Origin: Halomonas sp.
Lineage (GTDB): Bacteria; Pseudomonadota; Gammaproteobacteria; Pseudomonadales; Halomonadaceae
Direction: 5' to 3'
DNA length: 64,000 bases
Assembly: GCA_018401555.1 (NCBI GenBank)
Contig: JAGYKP010000091.1
Location: forward strand, 52,656-116,655
Below the pieces are notes generated by a model. It made no database searches and was not told the DNA's origin. It saw only the letters and a program-made list of their open reading frames with translations. A program made the translations under genes and the position numbers. This document shows, piece by piece, positions 49,860 to 59,066 of this stretch. The stretch's first letter is position 1. Every line of letters begins with the position of its first letter.

Positions 49860-50527
49860 ATGCAGACTTCCATGCCGAATGCCCCTCCCGTCCTGTCCCC
49901 CACGGCCCTGCCCCGCCTGATCGACGCCCTGGTGGAACAGGGCTGGTACCTGGGCGAAGGGGTACTCGATGCCGGGGTCTGCGCCGCACTGCATGCCGAG
50001 CTCTGCGACCGCGCCGAACGCGATGCCCTGGCCGCGGCTGGCATCGGCCGCGGCAGCGAGCACGCCCTGCGCCGCGACATCCGCGGCGACGCCATCCACT
50101 GGCTTGACCGCGAGAGCCAGGCCCAGCGGCGCTACCTGGCCGCCATGGGCGAGCTGCAGCACGCGCTCAACCAGGCGCTGTTCCTGGGGCTCTTCGAGTA
50201 CGAGGCACACTTCGCCCACTATCCGCCCGGGGCCTTCTACCGCAAGCACCTCGACAGCTTCCGTGGCCGTGCCAACCGGGTGATCTCCACGGTGGGCTAC
50301 CTCAACCCCGACTGGCCCACGGACGGCGGCGGCGAGATGCTGATCTTCGCCCCCGACGATGCCGAGCGCGAGGTGGCACGAGTCCGGCCGGCGGCCGGCA
50401 ACTTCGCCTGCTTCCTCTCGAGACGGTCCCCCACGAGGTGCTGCCCACCCGCCTGCCGCGCGCCAGCATCGCCGGCTGGTTCCGGCGCAACGCCTCGCTG
50501 GGCGGGCTGGTCGACCCGGCGCGCTGA
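49860..50527 (+). CDS. 2-oxoglutarate/Fe(II) dioxygenase (one frameshift)
   Basis: About 222 residues of the prolyl-4-hydroxylase-like type. Iron ligands H-x-D are in YPPGAFYRKHLDSF and the distal His in VPHEVLPT; RASIAGWFR provides the 2-oxoglutarate arginine region. One base is missing near 50418, between NFACFLS and ETVPHEV. The stop overlaps the ATG of the sensor kinase by one base (TGATG), so oxygenase, kinase and response regulator form one operon. The protein or small-molecule substrate is unknown. Confidence 0.87.
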
Positions 50528-52071
50528 TGACCAGCCAAGGCGACAGCGCCAGCCGCCTGGCCGCCCTGGAGGCGCGCTGCGCCGAGCTCGAGGCCGAGCG
50601 CGACCACTACCGCTGGCTGGCCGAGAGCAGCACCGACCTGATCTCGCGCCACGCCCGGGACGGCACCTTCCTGTACGCCTCCCGGGCGGCACGGGAGCTG
50701 CTCGGCTATGACCCCGAGGAGCTGATCGGCGTCTCCGCCTATGACCTCTTCCATCCCGCCGACCTGGCCGACCTGCTCAACAAGTCGCCGCGGATCTACT
50801 ATCACGCTGGCTTCTACCAGCAGACCTACCGCTTCCGCGCCAAGGACGGCCATTACGTGTGGTTCGAGACCACCAGCCGTACCCGGCGCGACCCGCAGAG
50901 CGGCGAGCTGCTCGATATCCTCTGCGTCTCCCGGGACGTGGGCCGTCGCATCCACGCCGAGGCCAACCGCGAACGCCTGGCGCGGGTGGTGGAGTCGACC
51001 ACCGAGTTCGTGCTGTTCATGGATGACGACGAGCGGCTCTTCTACGCCAACCAGGCCGCACGCCACCTCCTGCAACTGCCGCGCACGGGCGGAGCCGCGC
51101 GACTGGCCGATGCCTATGTCGAGGGCTCGCTGACCGACCTGCGCGATATCGTGCTGCCCGCCGTGGCCCGCTACGGCTCCTGGAGCGGGGAGCTGGAGAT
51201 GCGCGGCCCCGAGGGGCCGGTGCCGGTACTCAGTGTGGTCATGGCGCACTCAGGGCCCGGCACCGAGCCGGGGCATGTGTCGCTGCTCAATCGCGATATC
51301 CGCCTGCGTCAGGCCGCCGAGGAGCAGGCGCGCCAGCATCAGGCCCAGATCGCCCATGCCAATCGGCTGGCTACCACCGGCGAGCTGGCCTCCAATATCG
51401 CCCACGAGCTCAACCAGCCACTGGGTACCATCGCCAACTACGCCAGCGGCGCCCTGCTCAAGCTCGATGCAGGCCAGCCCGCCGAGGCGTTGCGCCTGCC
51501 CCTCGAGCGGATCCAGGCACAGGTAGAGCGCCTCGCGGAGCGCCTGCGCCATATCCGCAGTTTCGTGCGCAAGGGACAGATCCGCTCACGCCCCGTGACG
51601 CTGGCCGAGGTGGTGGACGCCGCCTGCCGGCTCTGCGAATGGCAGTACCAGCAGGCCCGGGTCGACCTCGAGCTGGCCCTCGCGGATCCGTTGCCGCGGG
51701 TGGTCGCCGACCCGGTGGCGCTGGAACAGGTGCTGGTCAACCTGCTGCTCAACGCCCTGGAGGCGAGTCGCGAGCAGCCCCGCGCCGGGCGGGTCGAGAT
51801 CAGGGCCCGGCGCAGTGGGCGCCGCGAGGTGACCCTGACGGTCAACGACCAGGGCCCCGGGGTACCGGTCGACCAGGCAGAGAGCATCTTTGAACCCTTC
51901 CATTCGGGCCGTGCCGAGGGCCTGGGCATGGGCCTGGCCATCAGCCGCTCGCTGATGGAGGCCATGGGCGGCAACCTGCGCCTGCTCTCGCCGGATGGTT
52001 CCGGCGGCGCCACCTTTGCCGCTACACTGCTCGCCGAACCCTCCCACGCCGACGCCATGACGCGCCCATGA
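50527..52071 (+). CDS. Cytoplasmic PAS-domain sensor histidine kinase
   Basis: 514 residues, no membrane segment. After a short coiled coil, PAS 1 (ESSTDLISRHARDGTFLYAS, LGYDPEELIGVSAYDLFHP) with PAC (FRAKDGHYVWFETTSRTRR) is followed by a second PAS (ESTTEFVLFMDDDERLFYAN). The H box is SNIAHELNQPLGTIANYASG, the N box LVNLLLNALEASRE and G boxes DQGPGVPV and GLGMGLAISRSLMEAMGG. The HELNQPL form puts it with FixL/TodS/DctB-like kinases. The ligand sensed by the PAS domains is unknown; no FixL haem histidine region was recognised. Its stop overlaps the regulator start (ATGA). Confidence 0.93.
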   Translation: MTSQGDSASRLAALEARCAELEAERDHYRWLAESSTDLISRHARDGTFLYASRAARELLGYDPEELIGVSAYDLFHPADLADLLNKSPRIYYHAGFYQQTYRFRAKDGHYVWFETTSRTRRDPQSGELLDILCVSRDVGRRIHAEANRERLARVVESTTEFVLFMDDDERLFYANQAARHLLQLPRTGGAARLADAYVEGSLTDLRDIVLPAVARYGSWSGELEMRGPEGPVPVLSVVMAHSGPGTEPGHVSLLNRDIRLRQAAEEQARQHQAQIAHANRLATTGELASNIAHELNQPLGTIANYASGALLKLDAGQPAEALRLPLERIQAQVERLAERLRHIRSFVRKGQIRSRPVTLAEVVDAACRLCEWQYQQARVDLELALADPLPRVVADPVALEQVLVNLLLNALEASREQPRAGRVEIRARRSGRREVTLTVNDQGPGVPVDQAESIFEPFHSGRAEGLGMGLAISRSLMEAMGGNLRLLSPDGSGGATFAATLLAEPSHADAMTRP

Positions 52072-52715
52072 CCGACACAGCTCCACCCTGCATCGCCATC
52101 GTCGACGACGATGAGGCCCTGCGTGACTCCCTGGCCTGGCTGCTGGATTCCGTGGGCATCGCCAGCCGCCCCTTCCCAGACGGCGAGGCCTTCCTGGCCG
52201 CCGATCCTGCAGGCTTCGACACGGTGCTGCTGGACGTGCGCATGCCCGGTCTCTCGGGCCTGCAGGTGCAGCAGCGCCTCGCCGAGCTGGAGAACGCCCC
52301 GCCGGTGATCTTCATGACCGGCCACGGCGACGTACCCATGGCCGTCGCCGCCCTCAAGGCAGGGGCCCGCGACTTCCTCGAGAAGCCCTTCAACCACCAG
52401 CAGCTGATCGATACCGTGCAGCAGGCGCTGCTGGCGCACCAGCAGGCGCGCCAGGCCCTCGCCCGCCTGGAGGCACTGCGTGAACGCTATGCGGCGCTGC
52501 GCCCCAAGGAGCGCCAGATCCTGGTGCACGTGGCCCGGGGCCTGACCAGCCGCGAGGTGGCCGACCATCTCGGGATCAGCCCCAAGACGGTGGAAATCTA
52601 CCGGCTGCGCGCCATGAAGGCGCTGGGCGCCGCCAACCTGGCCGAGCTGGTGCGCCTGTGCGTAGCGCTGGGCCTGGTGGAAGCGCTGCCGCAACATCCC
52701 GCCGACAACGACTGA
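52068..52715 (+). CDS. FixJ/NarL-type two-component response regulator
   Basis: 215 residues. The receiver domain has IVDDDEALRDSLAWLLDSVG, the phospho-acceptor in VLLDVRMPGLSG, FMTGHGDVPMAVAALKAGAR and the lysine in DFLEKPFN. The LuxR-type helix-turn-helix is RPKERQILVHVARGLTSREV followed by ADHLGISPKTVEIYRLRAMK. Translationally coupled to the sensor kinase; targets unknown. Confidence 0.95.
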   Translation: MTDTAPPCIAIVDDDEALRDSLAWLLDSVGIASRPFPDGEAFLAADPAGFDTVLLDVRMPGLSGLQVQQRLAELENAPPVIFMTGHGDVPMAVAALKAGARDFLEKPFNHQQLIDTVQQALLAHQQARQALARLEALRERYAALRPKERQILVHVARGLTSREVADHLGISPKTVEIYRLRAMKALGAANLAELVRLCVALGLVEALPQHPADND

Positions 52716-52743
52716 TCCATCCGTGACTCGTCAAAGGAAGCAC

Positions 52744-52775
52744 TTGACCATGGGGTAACCCATAGGTTGTAAGCT
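52744..52775 (+). promoter_or_regulatory. MerR-family (CueR-like) promoter
   Basis: -35 TTGACC (52744) and TAAGCT (52770) are 20 bp apart, too long for plain sigma-70 use. The spacer carries ATGGG-GTAA-CCCAT within an outer ACC/GGT pair. Stretched spacers with a central inverted repeat are diagnostic of promoters untwisted by MerR-type metal regulators. No merR/cueR gene is in the window, so the regulator acts in trans. Confidence 0.65.
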
Positions 52776-52853
52776 CATGGTGAATGCCAGTCTCGCCGTT
52801 CCCCACTCGGGGGAGGCGACGTCTCTACCCTCGTCAGGATGAGGAGAAATATC

Positions 52854-53437
52854 ATGGGCAACTACAAGCAGATTCTCGCCATCGCGCTGGCTGCGGGCCT
52901 CGGCATCGCCGCCAGCGGCGCCGCCTCGGCTCAAGGCATGCAACAAGGCCAGGGCATGCAACAAGGCCAGGCATGCAGCAGGGTGGCATGGGCCCAGGCA
53001 TGATGATGGGCCAGGGCGGTATGGGGCCCGGCATGATGGGCTACGGCCAGGGCGGCATGGGGCCTGGCATGATGATGGGGCAAGGCATGATGGGCAGCAT
53101 GCTGCCCTGCCCGATGATGGCGGAAGGCATGGGCATGATGCACAGGCTCGAGCCCGAGCAGCGCAGCGAGATGCGTGGGCTGATCCAGCAGCACCGTCCC
53201 GCCCAGTTCGAGCGCATGGGGAAGATGATGGACCTGCGCATGGAGCTGATGGCAGCGATGCACGCCGAGTCGCCCGATCCCGAGCAGGTAAAGAGCCTGC
53301 ATGGCCAGATGGGCGAACTGCGCGGCGAGATGATGGCCGAGATGGTGCGTATGCGCAGCAGCATGCTCGACCTGCTCACCGACGAGCAGCGCGAGCAGTT
53401 GAAGCAGGGTGCCGCTTCCCCCGCTGACCCGCAGTGA
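52854..53437 (+). CDS. Met/Gly-rich Spy/CpxP-like periplasmic protein (one frameshift)
   Basis: About 194 residues. The signal peptide ends SGAASAQG. A low-complexity region follows with repeats of GMQQGQ and GGMGPGMM, then a helical domain with two LTxxQ-like motifs (LEPEQRSEMRGLIQQH, LTDEQREQLKQ). One G is missing near 52973 in the repeat. Methionine-rich periplasmic proteins commonly bind Cu(I). With the CueR-like promoter and the DUF411 gene downstream, a copper-stress role is likely. The repeat could also produce real length variation. Confidence 0.82.
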
Positions 53438-53606
53438 CGACACCCGGTTCCCGCCTCCCGCGGGCACCTGTCGCCACCTTACCTGCTATTGCCCTGGATC
53501 ATTTCGCCAGACAGCACGACCGGGGCAGAATGTCGCATCCACTATCAAGACAACCCATGAATGGCAAGGTCTTGCTCACTTGCCGGCATCATCAGGAGGA
53601 CCGCGC

Positions 53607-54080
53607 ATGAATCGTTTCGCCCCCACCCTGTTCTTCTCCGCGTCGCTGTTGCTGGGTGCCGGTACCGCCCACGCCGCCCTGCCCACCGAGGCGACCCTGT
53701 ACAAGAACCCGCAGTGCGGCTGCTGCGACGAGTACGCCCGCCATCTCGAGGAGCATGGCGTCGAGGTGTCCATCATCGACGATGTCGAGCTGGGCAAGGT
53801 CAAGCAGGACGCCGGCCTGCCCTATGGCCTGGGCTCCTGCCACACCATCGAGATGGGCGAGTATGTCATCGAGGGGCACGTGCCCATGGAGGCGCTGGAG
53901 AGGCTCTTCGAGGAGCGCCCGGACACCGATGGCATCGGCCTTGCCGGCATGCCCATCGGCACCCCCGGCATGCCGGGACCCAAGCAGGAGGCATGGAACG
54001 TCTACCAGTTCCGCGATGGCGAGGCCCAGCCCCTTCATGACGCTATAGGGCAGCCGCCGGAGAGCGACGCCGCCAGATAA
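53607..54080 (+). CDS. DUF411 metal-binding protein, periplasmic
   Basis: 157 residues with a signal peptide ending AHAALP. The core TLYKNPQCGCCDEYARHLEE contains the CGCC thiol motif and a thioredoxin-like start, followed by GSCHTIEMGEYVIEGHVPME, all typical of DUF411 proteins linked with copper resistance loci. The C-terminal GMPIGTPGMPGP stretch has extra methionines. ATG 53607 follows AGGAGGA, 170 bp after the Spy-like gene and probably on the same transcript. Confidence 0.92.
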   Translation: MNRFAPTLFFSASLLLGAGTAHAALPTEATLYKNPQCGCCDEYARHLEEHGVEVSIIDDVELGKVKQDAGLPYGLGSCHTIEMGEYVIEGHVPMEALERLFEERPDTDGIGLAGMPIGTPGMPGPKQEAWNVYQFRDGEAQPLHDAIGQPPESDAAR

Positions 54081-54096
54081 CATCTGGGCGGGTTAC

Positions 54097-55177
54097 TCAC
54101 GCAAGCGGGCGCCGTCGGCGCCGCTTGCTGTTCACTCTCGTGCCTGGCGTGACTACTTTCCGTGCGGAGGGCCAACTCGTCGAAGATACCGCGTGACTCC
54201 TCGGGCTCCGGTTCGGGCGGCGGCTCGAGTGCCACCATCTGGCCATTGGCCGCCTCGAGCAGATCACGCAGCTGCGCGTAGTCGAAGGCCACGCCCGCTC
54301 CGTTGCCCTCGTCCAGCCTGGCGATAGTTTCCTCCAGCGCCGATATGCCGTGCTCCTGCTCCTCCAGCGGTTCGAAGACCTGCACCAGCGGCCCCTCTGC
54401 CAGCCGACCTTGATGGGCTGATCGATGATATTGACCCGGGTACCCACCGGCACGCTGTGGAACACCGACTCCACATCCTCGGGGAACATGCGAATGCAGC
54501 CGCGGCTGGCGCGCATGCCGATACCATCGGGCTCGTTGGTGCCGTGGATCAGGTAACCCGGGATATCGAGCAGGACGCGTGCTCTCCCGAAGGGGATTGT
54601 CGGGACCGGCGGTACCACCTCAGGAGGCGGGTCACCGCGCTCGGCGGCCTCCTCGCGCATGGAACTCGGCGGATACCAGGCCGGGTCCTCCAGGCGCATA
54701 GTGGTCTCGGTATTTGGGGCGTGTCATAGCCGTCGCGACCGATGCCGATCGGATAGGTCTCGACCCGCGGCGTTTCGCCCTCGGCCACCTCCGGATAGTA
54801 GTAGAGGCGTAGCTCGGCGATATTGATCACCACCCCGGTGCGTTCGGCGTCGGGCAGCAGGTAGGCCCCCGGAATCGTCACCTCGGTGCCCTCACCGGAA
54901 TCGAATGCTCACGTCGGGGTTGGCGCTGATGATCTCCTCGTAGCCGACGCCGTGCTCACGGGCGATATCCATCAGGGTGTCGGCGTGGTCCTCCACCTTG
55001 ACGGTGTAGGTCTCGCCGATCACGTTGCCCTTCTCCGGCAACGGAAAGTGACCGCGAGGCCACTCGTCGTCCTCGGCCTGAACGGTACCGGCAAACGCCA
55101 GCATGCCGGCAAACACCATACCGGCGAGCAGCGCCGTTAAGCCCGCCGTGAACATCGTGCGTCAGGGGTGCCGTCAT
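54097..55177 (-). pseudogene. L,D-transpeptidase (YkuD/ErfK) with LysM domain, several frameshifts
   Basis: Periplasmic cell-wall cross-linking or lipoprotein-attaching enzyme. ATG 55177 (MTAPLTH) lies behind AGGAG but the frame shifts at once into MFTAGLTALLAGMVFAGMLA, a signal peptide. A LysM-like domain follows ([31 protein letters not shown]). After shifts near 54897 and 54720 come [20 protein letters not shown] and [20 protein letters not shown] with the catalytic cysteine in SRGCIRMFPEDVESV. A further shift near 54405 precedes a helical tail. The exact stop is unclear (54097 in one frame). At least four shifts in 1.1 kb; probably sequence error rather than decay. Confidence 0.75.
54100..54127. 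terminator. Stem-loop between convergent DUF411 and transpeptidase genes
   Basis: GCAAGCG-G-GCGCC pairs with GGCGCCGCTTGC around GTC, with one bulged G. It overlaps the presumed transpeptidase 3' end. Confidence 0.5.
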
Positions 55178-55349
55178 GGTTTCTCCTGGCGCGCTGGTCA
55201 ACATTGGGTGAGGCCCATCATATCGAGCCATAGCGGCTCTTACATTGCGTGGGCATTTTCTACGCCATCGGCGACCAGCAGAAACGACACCGCCCCCGGC
55301 CTTGGCCGAGGGCGGCGTCGTCTTGAGCGCTATCGAAAGCCAGCCGCCT

Positions 55350-55717
55350 TCAGTGGCGGGCACCGCTGTCGAGCATGGCCAGGTACTGGGCCAGCACCAC
55401 GGCGTTATTGTGGCGCTCGTCCTTCGCGGCAAACACCAGGGTCACGCGCTCCCGGGCGGCGCGCTCGGCCAGTGGCCGCAGGGTCTCGCGGTGGGGCCTG
55501 AGCTCGCCCAGGTAGCGGCGTCGGAACTCGCCCCAGCCGAGTTCGCCAGCGTGGAAGGCCTTGCGCAGGGCATCGCTGGGCGCGACCTCCTTCGGCCAGG
55601 CATCGATGCGGGCGTCGGCCTTGGCCACGCCGCGCGGCCATAGCCGGTCGACCAGCACGCGATGGCCATCCGCGGCGGTCGGGCGCCTCGAAGGCGCGCT
55701 TCGAGGGCCAGGCTCAT
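55350..55717 (-). CDS. DUF488 family protein (frameshifted near start)
   Basis: About 122 residues. The start MSLAL at 55717 has an AGGAGG site. Frame shifts near 55680-55700 lead into DGHRVLVDRLWPRGVAKADA, WPKEVAPSDALRKAFHAG, RRYLGELRPHRETLRPLAER and TLVFAAKDERHNNAVVLAQY, the full DUF488 signature (VDRxWPRG, CxEK-like replaced by AAKDERHNNA). A small cytoplasmic family of unknown function. Confidence 0.8.
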
Positions 55718-55764
55718 GGGCGTCCTCCTGTGATGGGTGACGCCCCCAGTGTAGCCGACCGACC

Positions 55765-56205
55765 TCAGGCCTTGAGGACGTAGCGCAGGATCTCGACCAC
55801 CTGGTCGGTGGTGGTGCACCAGGCCTGGGCCTCGGCATCGACCTCCTTGAGCGGATGGACGATCTCCTCGCCATGCAGGGTCACGTAGGGCTTGCCCAGG
55901 GCGGCGCAGTAGCCGGCGTCGAAGGCCGCGTTCCACTGCTTGTACTTGTCGCCGAAGCGCACCACCACCAGGTCGCTCTGCTCGATCAGGGTGCGGGTAC
56001 GGATGGCGTTGACCTTGGAGGACTGGTGGTCGCGCCAGAACTGGCTGGGGGTCTCGCCGAGGTGGTCGCCGGCGGCGTCGCTGGCGTCGTGGTCGGTCAC
56101 CGGAGCGGTGAACACCACGTCGAGGCCGGCCGCCTCGGCGCCACGCCGGATCTCGTCGCGCCAATCGGTGTGGATCTCGCCGGAAAGATAGACATGAAAG
56201 CTCAT
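55765..56205 (-). CDS. YtoQ family protein
   Basis: 146 residues. FHVYLSGEIHTDWRDEIRRG, FTAPVTDHDASDAAG, FWRDHQSSKVNAIRTRTLIE and ALGKPYVTLHGEEIVHPLKE match YtoQ of Bacillus, a stand-alone relative of nucleoside 2-deoxyribosyltransferases. No reaction is established. I chose ATG 56205 behind AGGAG; the in-frame start at 56277 adds an unrelated leader. Confidence 0.9.
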   Translation of the reverse strand: MSFHVYLSGEIHTDWRDEIRRGAEAAGLDVVFTAPVTDHDASDAAGDHLGETPSQFWRDHQSSKVNAIRTRTLIEQSDLVVVRFGDKYKQWNAAFDAGYCAALGKPYVTLHGEEIVHPLKEVDAEAQAWCTTTDQVVEILRYVLKA

Positions 56206-56286
56206 GCGGGGGCTCCTGAGTGTCGAGGCTGGAGCCACATGATAACGCGGCGAACAGTTATTGGAAAATAGTTCCACTACATGCCA

Positions 56287-58170
56287 TCAGACGCTCAGGA
56301 AGGAGCGATGGATCTCGCTGCCATAGCGCCGCACGATCGCCCGCTTGGTGGCGTGAAAGTCGGCGACACTGCCCTGGCGCCCCGATTTCTCCAGGGTGCG
56401 CGTGGCCAGCTCCTCGGCGATCACGTCCAGGAACAGCTCGGCCAGCAGCAGCCGGGCGGAGTCGCGGAAGTGGCCGCGGCCATCGACGTAGAGCTGTACC
56501 GTCGGGGCCCCGGTGTTGATCAGTATCTTGCGCTCCTCGGGGCTGTAGACGGCACGGTCCAGGGTCTCCTCGAGGTTGCGGAACTCGTAGCCCAGGAACA
56601 TCGCCTCGCCGTGGTCCCGCGCCGGGCCGCGACGCGGCGCATGGGGCACGCCGCCGTGGCCATGATGGGAAGCGTGGCGGGCCAGCACGATCTCACACCA
56701 GGCCCAGTAGGCGCCGGCACGCACGTTGATCTCGCCCCGGGCCCCCTCTTCCTCGCCGCTCAGGGTCCAGGTCAGGCGCCCTTCCTCACCCAGTTCATCT
56801 ACCCGCACCTGCGTGGGGGCGGCGTCAATGGCGAGCGAGTCGGGCAGTGCATAGTCGATGGCAAGTTCCGCCCCCTGGGGAAGCTGTGCGCGGTCCACCA
56901 GCAGCGTCACATGGAAGGCGTGGCCCGGCCGGCGGTAGTAGAAGGGTGTGGTGAAGCGCAGGGCGGTGTCGAGCGCAGGTGCCTCGGCGGGCTCGCTCGT
57001 CGGCGGCGGCAGGAGCCCCAGATCCTGCACCGCCGCGCGGCTCATGCGCTGCAGCAGGTGCTCGATCATATGGTCGGTGCGCTGCGAGGTGGTCGCCCGG
57101 GCCAGGTGCTTGAGCTTCTCCTGCTCGGCGAGCACGTGAGGCGCAACCAGGCGGCTGACGGCGCGGGAGAAGGCCTTGACGAAGGCGTTGCGGGGATTGA
57201 GCCCCTCACGCTCGTCACTGATGATCGCCTCGCCCTCGGCAAGCTTGTCGAGCAGCGCCGGACAGCGCACGCTGCCGAACAGGTACTCGGTGCCCACCTG
57301 GTTCTCGAACTCGAACAGCTGGCAGTCCAGGGCCGCCATGCCGGAGAACACCACCAGGCCGTTGGTGCGATCGTCCCCGTGCTGGGTCAATTCGGCCTCG
57401 CGGGAACGCTTGAGGGTCAGGGTGAAGGGGAACTCCTGCTGCTGGAAGAAGAAGCTGCTCGCCTGCTCCGGGCCGACCAGCAGCAGCGACGTCGGCTCCT
57501 GGAAGCGGATCCGCCCGCTCTCCTCCACCAGCCGGCCGCGCCTCAGGTGCGTCAGGCTCACCCGGCGCCGCTCGAGGATATCGCGCAGGTAGACGTTGTC
57601 GGCCAGAGCCTGCACCAGGGTATGGAACTGGGAGATGGCGACCTGGGGGTTCTCCACCACGATGGTCACCCGGGTGCCGTTGCGACGGATACCGAGCCGA
57701 CGCTGGTCGCCTTCGGTGGCTTCCCGGTCGCCTTCGCCGTCATCGAAGAGGTAGCCGCCGTTGGCGTCGCGAAACAGCTCGATGCGCGTATGACGCCCCT
57801 CATGCAGGGTCTCAAGCCAGCCGTGGCCGAGGCCGTAGATTGCCTGCTTGAGGCCGCGACCGAAGAAGCCGCGCCCCTCCCCCTCGCCGCGGGAGAGCGG
57901 GCTGTGGGCCCCACCGTAGGTCAGGATGCTGGCGGCACGCGCGAACGACATGCCCTCCGCCTGGTCGGTGACCTTGAGCAGGGCGCCGTTCTGGTGGCGC
58001 TCGTACTCGATATGAATCTCGCCGCTCAGGTCCTCGCCCGCGCGTTCGAGGCGCCCGTAGCTGTCGTCGCTGTTGGTGATCAGCTCCACCAGGGCCTTCT
58101 CGATGGAGGCGAAGCGGCGCGAGTCGATGCCGATGACCCGCTGGTCGACGGGGATGGCGCCAATGGTCAT
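56287..58170 (-). CDS. Stand-alone GHKL (Hsp90/MORC-like) ATPase, 627 aa
   Basis: The N-terminal 200 residues form a Bergerat ATP-binding fold: N box EKALVELITNSDDSYGR, a G1-type box KVTDQAEGMSFARA, a lid with YGGAHSPLSRGEGEGRGFFG and the G2-type GRGLKQAIYGLG. The long remainder has a transducer-like region (INTGAPTVQLYVDG near the end) and no histidine-kinase phosphoacceptor, HNH, nuclease or membrane segment that I can see. This places it with MORC-like or paraMORC-like ATPases whose cellular job in bacteria is open. Its ATG (58170) overlaps the MOSC gene stop by 4 bases. Confidence 0.7.
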   Translation of the reverse strand: MTIGAIPVDQRVIGIDSRRFASIEKALVELITNSDDSYGRLERAGEDLSGEIHIEYERHQNGALLKVTDQAEGMSFARAASILTYGGAHSPLSRGEGEGRGFFGRGLKQAIYGLGHGWLETLHEGRHTRIELFRDANGGYLFDDGEGDREATEGDQRRLGIRRNGTRVTIVVENPQVAISQFHTLVQALADNVYLRDILERRRVSLTHLRRGRLVEESGRIRFQEPTSLLLVGPEQASSFFFQQQEFPFTLTLKRSREAELTQHGDDRTNGLVVFSGMAALDCQLFEFENQVGTEYLFGSVRCPALLDKLAEGEAIISDEREGLNPRNAFVKAFSRAVSRLVAPHVLAEQEKLKHLARATTSQRTDHMIEHLLQRMSRAAVQDLGLLPPPTSEPAEAPALDTALRFTTPFYYRRPGHAFHVTLLVDRAQLPQGAELAIDYALPDSLAIDAAPTQVRVDELGEEGRLTWTLSGEEEGARGEINVRAGAYWAWCEIVLARHASHHGHGGVPHAPRRGPARDHGEAMFLGYEFRNLEETLDRAVYSPEERKILINTGAPTVQLYVDGRGHFRDSARLLLAELFLDVIAEELATRTLEKSGRQGSVADFHATKRAIVRRYGSEIHRSFLSV

Positions 58171-59015
58171 GAGCGTTTCCTCACGGTGATGTCATCGCCT
58201 ACCGAAAGCCTCGCCCCTTCTCCTTCGAGGACGATGGCGTTCTGGCCGAAGTAGCCACCGGGGGCGGCGCGGGCATTCATCTCCACCAGGGTGCGCAGCG
58301 GCTCGCCGGGCACGGCGATCTCCCCGCTCTGCTGGTCCACGGTGGTGATCTTGCAGCGCTGACAGGGCTTGCGCAGCCCGAGGCGCCAGGTGCCATCGGC
58401 CGCGGCCAGGGTGTCCCAGCCATCCTCGGCGAAGGGGGTGGCGTCATCAACCACCAGGCTTGGCCGGAAGCGACTCATGGGCACGGGGTCGAGCCCCTTG
58501 GCGGCCAGGCGCCGGTTCACCTCGCCAAGCGAGGCCTCGCTCACTACCAGCAGGGGGTAACCGTCAGCGAAGCCGGTATGGGCCACTTCACCCGCAGCGA
58601 GGAAATGAGGCTCGACGGCACGGCGATGCTCCGGGGCAAAGCGCACCAGGCGCAGGCTGCTGCCGCGGTAATCGCCCAGCACCGCGCCCAGCCAGTCACG
58701 CGCCGCGGCGCCCTCGTCCAGGGCCTCGCAGCGGTCCTCCCAGACGTATACCGAGAGCCGGGGAAGCGACTCCGCCGCCAGCGGGACACGCAAGGGAGAT
58801 ACCTCGGGGTGGCTGAGCACCAGGGCATCGGCTTCGAGGTGCACGCGGATGCACGCCATGGCCGGCAGCTGACGCTGGGTGACGAAGCGCCCCACGTCGT
58901 CGACCACCATCCAGCGGCGATCCCAGGCGAGACCCTCGGCGGTCAGCTCGGCCTCGTCCAGGACGATGCCGCCCAGCGACTTGACCGGATAGATGTTGAG
59001 CTGGGTGATCTTCAC
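58167..59015 (-). CDS. MOSC-domain protein (YcbX/MOCO sulfurase C-terminal type)
   Basis: 282 residues. The N-terminal beta-barrel ITQLNIYPVKSLGGIVLDEA and WDRRWMVVDDVGRFVTQRQ is followed by the MOSC domain with PMSRFRPSLVVDD, RKPCQRCKITTVDQQSGEI (conserved cysteine) and GGYFGQNAIVL. In E. coli YcbX takes part in reduction of N-hydroxylated compounds with molybdenum cofactor; here there is no attached ferredoxin domain (YcbX is 369 aa). Upstream of and coupled to the GHKL ATPase gene. Confidence 0.92.
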   Translation of the reverse strand: MKITQLNIYPVKSLGGIVLDEAELTAEGLAWDRRWMVVDDVGRFVTQRQLPAMACIRVHLEADALVLSHPEVSPLRVPLAAESLPRLSVYVWEDRCEALDEGAAARDWLGAVLGDYRGSSLRLVRFAPEHRRAVEPHFLAAGEVAHTGFADGYPLLVVSEASLGEVNRRLAAKGLDPVPMSRFRPSLVVDDATPFAEDGWDTLAAADGTWRLGLRKPCQRCKITTVDQQSGEIAVPGEPLRTLVEMNARAAPGGYFGQNAIVLEGEGARLSVGDDITVRKRS

Positions 59016-59066
59016 GGCGGGCTCCTGGCAGGGCGATGCCCAAAGCCTATCCCAGCCGCGGGGGGA

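Noticed and set aside
52921..53100. A tandem repeat array resembling a CRISPR or minisatellite
   Set aside because: The repeats are codon repeats for Gln/Gly/Met-rich sequence in frame with a signal peptide protein; there are no unique spacers.
56281..58254. A 657-codon plus-strand open frame opposite the GHKL ATPase
   Set aside because: Starts in the neighbour's intergenic region, lacks recognisable motifs, and the minus-strand frame has clear ATP-binding boxes.
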